The position numbers and the translations under genes are program-made. From the NCBI RefSeq assembly GCF_003332825.1, contig NZ_QIRF01000001.1:248001-312000 (forward strand): DNA of 64,000 nt, in the 5' to 3' direction. Positions 63,276 through 64,000 of this stretch are shown piece by piece; the stretch's first letter is position 1; every line of letters begins with the position of its first letter. The stretch comes from Dyella sp. C9. GTDB lineage: Bacteria; Pseudomonadota; Gammaproteobacteria; Xanthomonadales; Rhodanobacteraceae. The notes beneath the pieces were generated by a model. The model saw only the letters and a program-made list of their open reading frames with translations. It was not told the origin of the DNA and ran no database searches.

Positions 63276-63332
63276 GCCGGTAGAGTTCGCGCCCCGCGCG
63301 CGGCTTGAATGGCCCCGGAGCCGCGAAAGAAC

Positions 63333-64000
63333 ATGCCTAGAATCCTCATTGTCGACGATGACCGCGCCCTTGCCGGGCTGCTGGCGGAGTACCTGCAGCG
63401 GGAGGGCTTCACGGTGGATGTCGCCCATGACAGCGACACGGGGCTGGCCCAGCTTCACAACCCCTCCACGCGCCCGGACCTGCTGATCCTGGACGTGATG
63501 ATGCCTGGCCGCGATGGCCTCGATACCCTGCGCGAGCTGCGCCTGAAGCACCGCTTGCCGGTGATCATGCTTTCTGCTCGCGGCGAGCCGGTGGATCGCG
63601 TGATTGGCCTGGAACTGGGCGCCGACGATTACCTCACCAAGCCCTGCCTGCCGCGCGAACTGCTGGCCCGCGTGCGCGCCCAGCTGCGCCGCAATACGCC
63701 GTTGGCGGCAGGTACGCTGCAGGTGGGCATGTTGCGGCTGGAGCCGGGCGAGCGCCGCGCCTACGTGGGCGAGCAGGAGCTGAGCCTGACCGGCGCGGAA
63801 TTCCAGCTGCTGCTGGCGCTGGCCCAGCGTGCCGGCGAACTGGTGGACAAGGCCACGCTGACGCGCATGGCGCTCGGGCGTGAGCTGGAGCGCTTCGACC
63901 GCAGCATCGACGTGCACGTGAGTCGCCTGCGCCACAAGCTGGCGGAGGCTTCGGCGCAATCGGTGCGCATCGACTCGGTGCGCGGTGCAGGCTACAGCCT
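63333..64000 (+). CDS. cpxR: CpxR-type response regulator (runs off the window)
   Basis: 222 residues visible; the C-terminus lies beyond the window. Receiver: VDDD (7-10), phosphoacceptor Asp54 (LILDVMMPG), Lys in LTKPCLPRELL. Winged helix: LSLTGAEFQLLLALAQ and LGRELERFDRSIDVHVSRLR, the latter very close to E. coli CpxR. Envelope-stress regulator; its partner kinase cpxA would be downstream, outside the window. Preceded by a perfect CpxR box. Confidence 0.93.
   Translation, partial: MPRILIVDDDRALAGLLAEYLQREGFTVDVAHDSDTGLAQLHNPSTRPDLLILDVMMPGRDGLDTLRELRLKHRLPVIMLSARGEPVDRVIGLELGADDYLTKPCLPRELLARVRAQLRRNTPLAAGTLQVGMLRLEPGERRAYVGEQELSLTGAEFQLLLALAQRAGELVDKATLTRMALGRELERFDRSIDVHVSRLRHKLAEASAQSVRIDSVRGAGYS

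Overview
The window is a GC-rich (roughly two-thirds G+C by eye), densely coding bacterial chromosome segment. Gene content and order point to a gammaproteobacterium of the Xanthomonadales/Lysobacterales, most likely a Rhodanobacteraceae member (Dyella, Rhodanobacter, Luteibacter or Frateuria). The reasons are the order asd-fimV-truA-trpF-trpBA-accD, a TrpI-type LysR regulator divergent from trpBA, a stand-alone RnfB-like ferredoxin beside nth, a small bTHX ribosomal protein, and intergenic GTAG-headed REP-like palindromes. No phage, insertion sequence, CRISPR array, rRNA or tRNA gene was seen; the genus is inference.

Layout. 0.2-4.1 kb, minus strand: metG, an RnfB-like ferredoxin, nth and a small secreted protein. 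4.3-6.9 kb: a translationally coupled MFS transporter, HAD phosphatase and DeoR regulator. 7.3-9.7 kb: a Ser/Thr-rich protein, a DUF2147 protein and the Fe-S carrier mrp. 10.3-16.7 kb: dcd, a lipoprotein, a HIT protein with a dienelactone hydrolase, rimO, a DUF3025 protein, a lone PhnD-like binding protein and an exported protein. 16.7-23.3 kb: greB, a membrane/helical-repeat protein, a HerA/YjgR-type ATPase, mltD, an unknown and psd. 23.4-37.9 kb is the housekeeping block: prmB, a GNAT enzyme, aroC, a 2-hydroxyacid dehydrogenase, asd, a coiled-coil exported protein, fimV, truA, trpF, a JmjC/cupin-8 oxygenase, trpI divergent from trpBA, then accD. accD is followed by a canonical terminator, a repeat array, and PAP2/glycosyltransferase genes in convergent orientation. 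40.4-42.3 kb: a DUF4399 protein and gltX. 42.9-51.1 kb, minus strand: response regulator, sensor kinase, periplasmic adaptor, CzcA/CusA-type RND pump and NodT-type outer-membrane factor. 51.5-53.8 kb: zur, merC-like, a CDF zinc exporter and bTHX. 54.0-59.7 kb: a four-base-overlap operon of a GNAT-nitrilase fusion, a ClC transporter and hutI, divergent from hutF. 59.8-62.6 kb: a small lipoprotein, a thioesterase, and a LysR regulator divergent from an aldo/keto reductase. 62.7-64.0 kb: a Spy/CpxP-like protein divergent from cpxR, which runs off the window.

The most unusual element is a dispersed intergenic repeat. Six copies of an exactly 103-bp module (at 11.6, 33.5, 33.7, 38.0, 38.2 and 38.3 kb), all in the same orientation, each carry two inverted DnaA-box-like motifs and two small hairpins. 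Five of them form two arrays in which 185-bp or 173-bp units alternate the module with a spacer holding a GTAG-headed REP-like palindrome.

Regulatory logic visible in the sequence: a perfect CpxR-box match between the spy-like gene and cpxR, a Zur-box-like palindrome upstream of the merC/CDF genes right after zur, and a T-N11-A LysR-type site at trpI. ATGA or GTGA stop/start overlaps join rnfB-nth, MFS-HAD, dienelactone hydrolase-HIT, truA-trpF, trpB-trpA, RND-OMF, and nitrilase-ClC-hutI.
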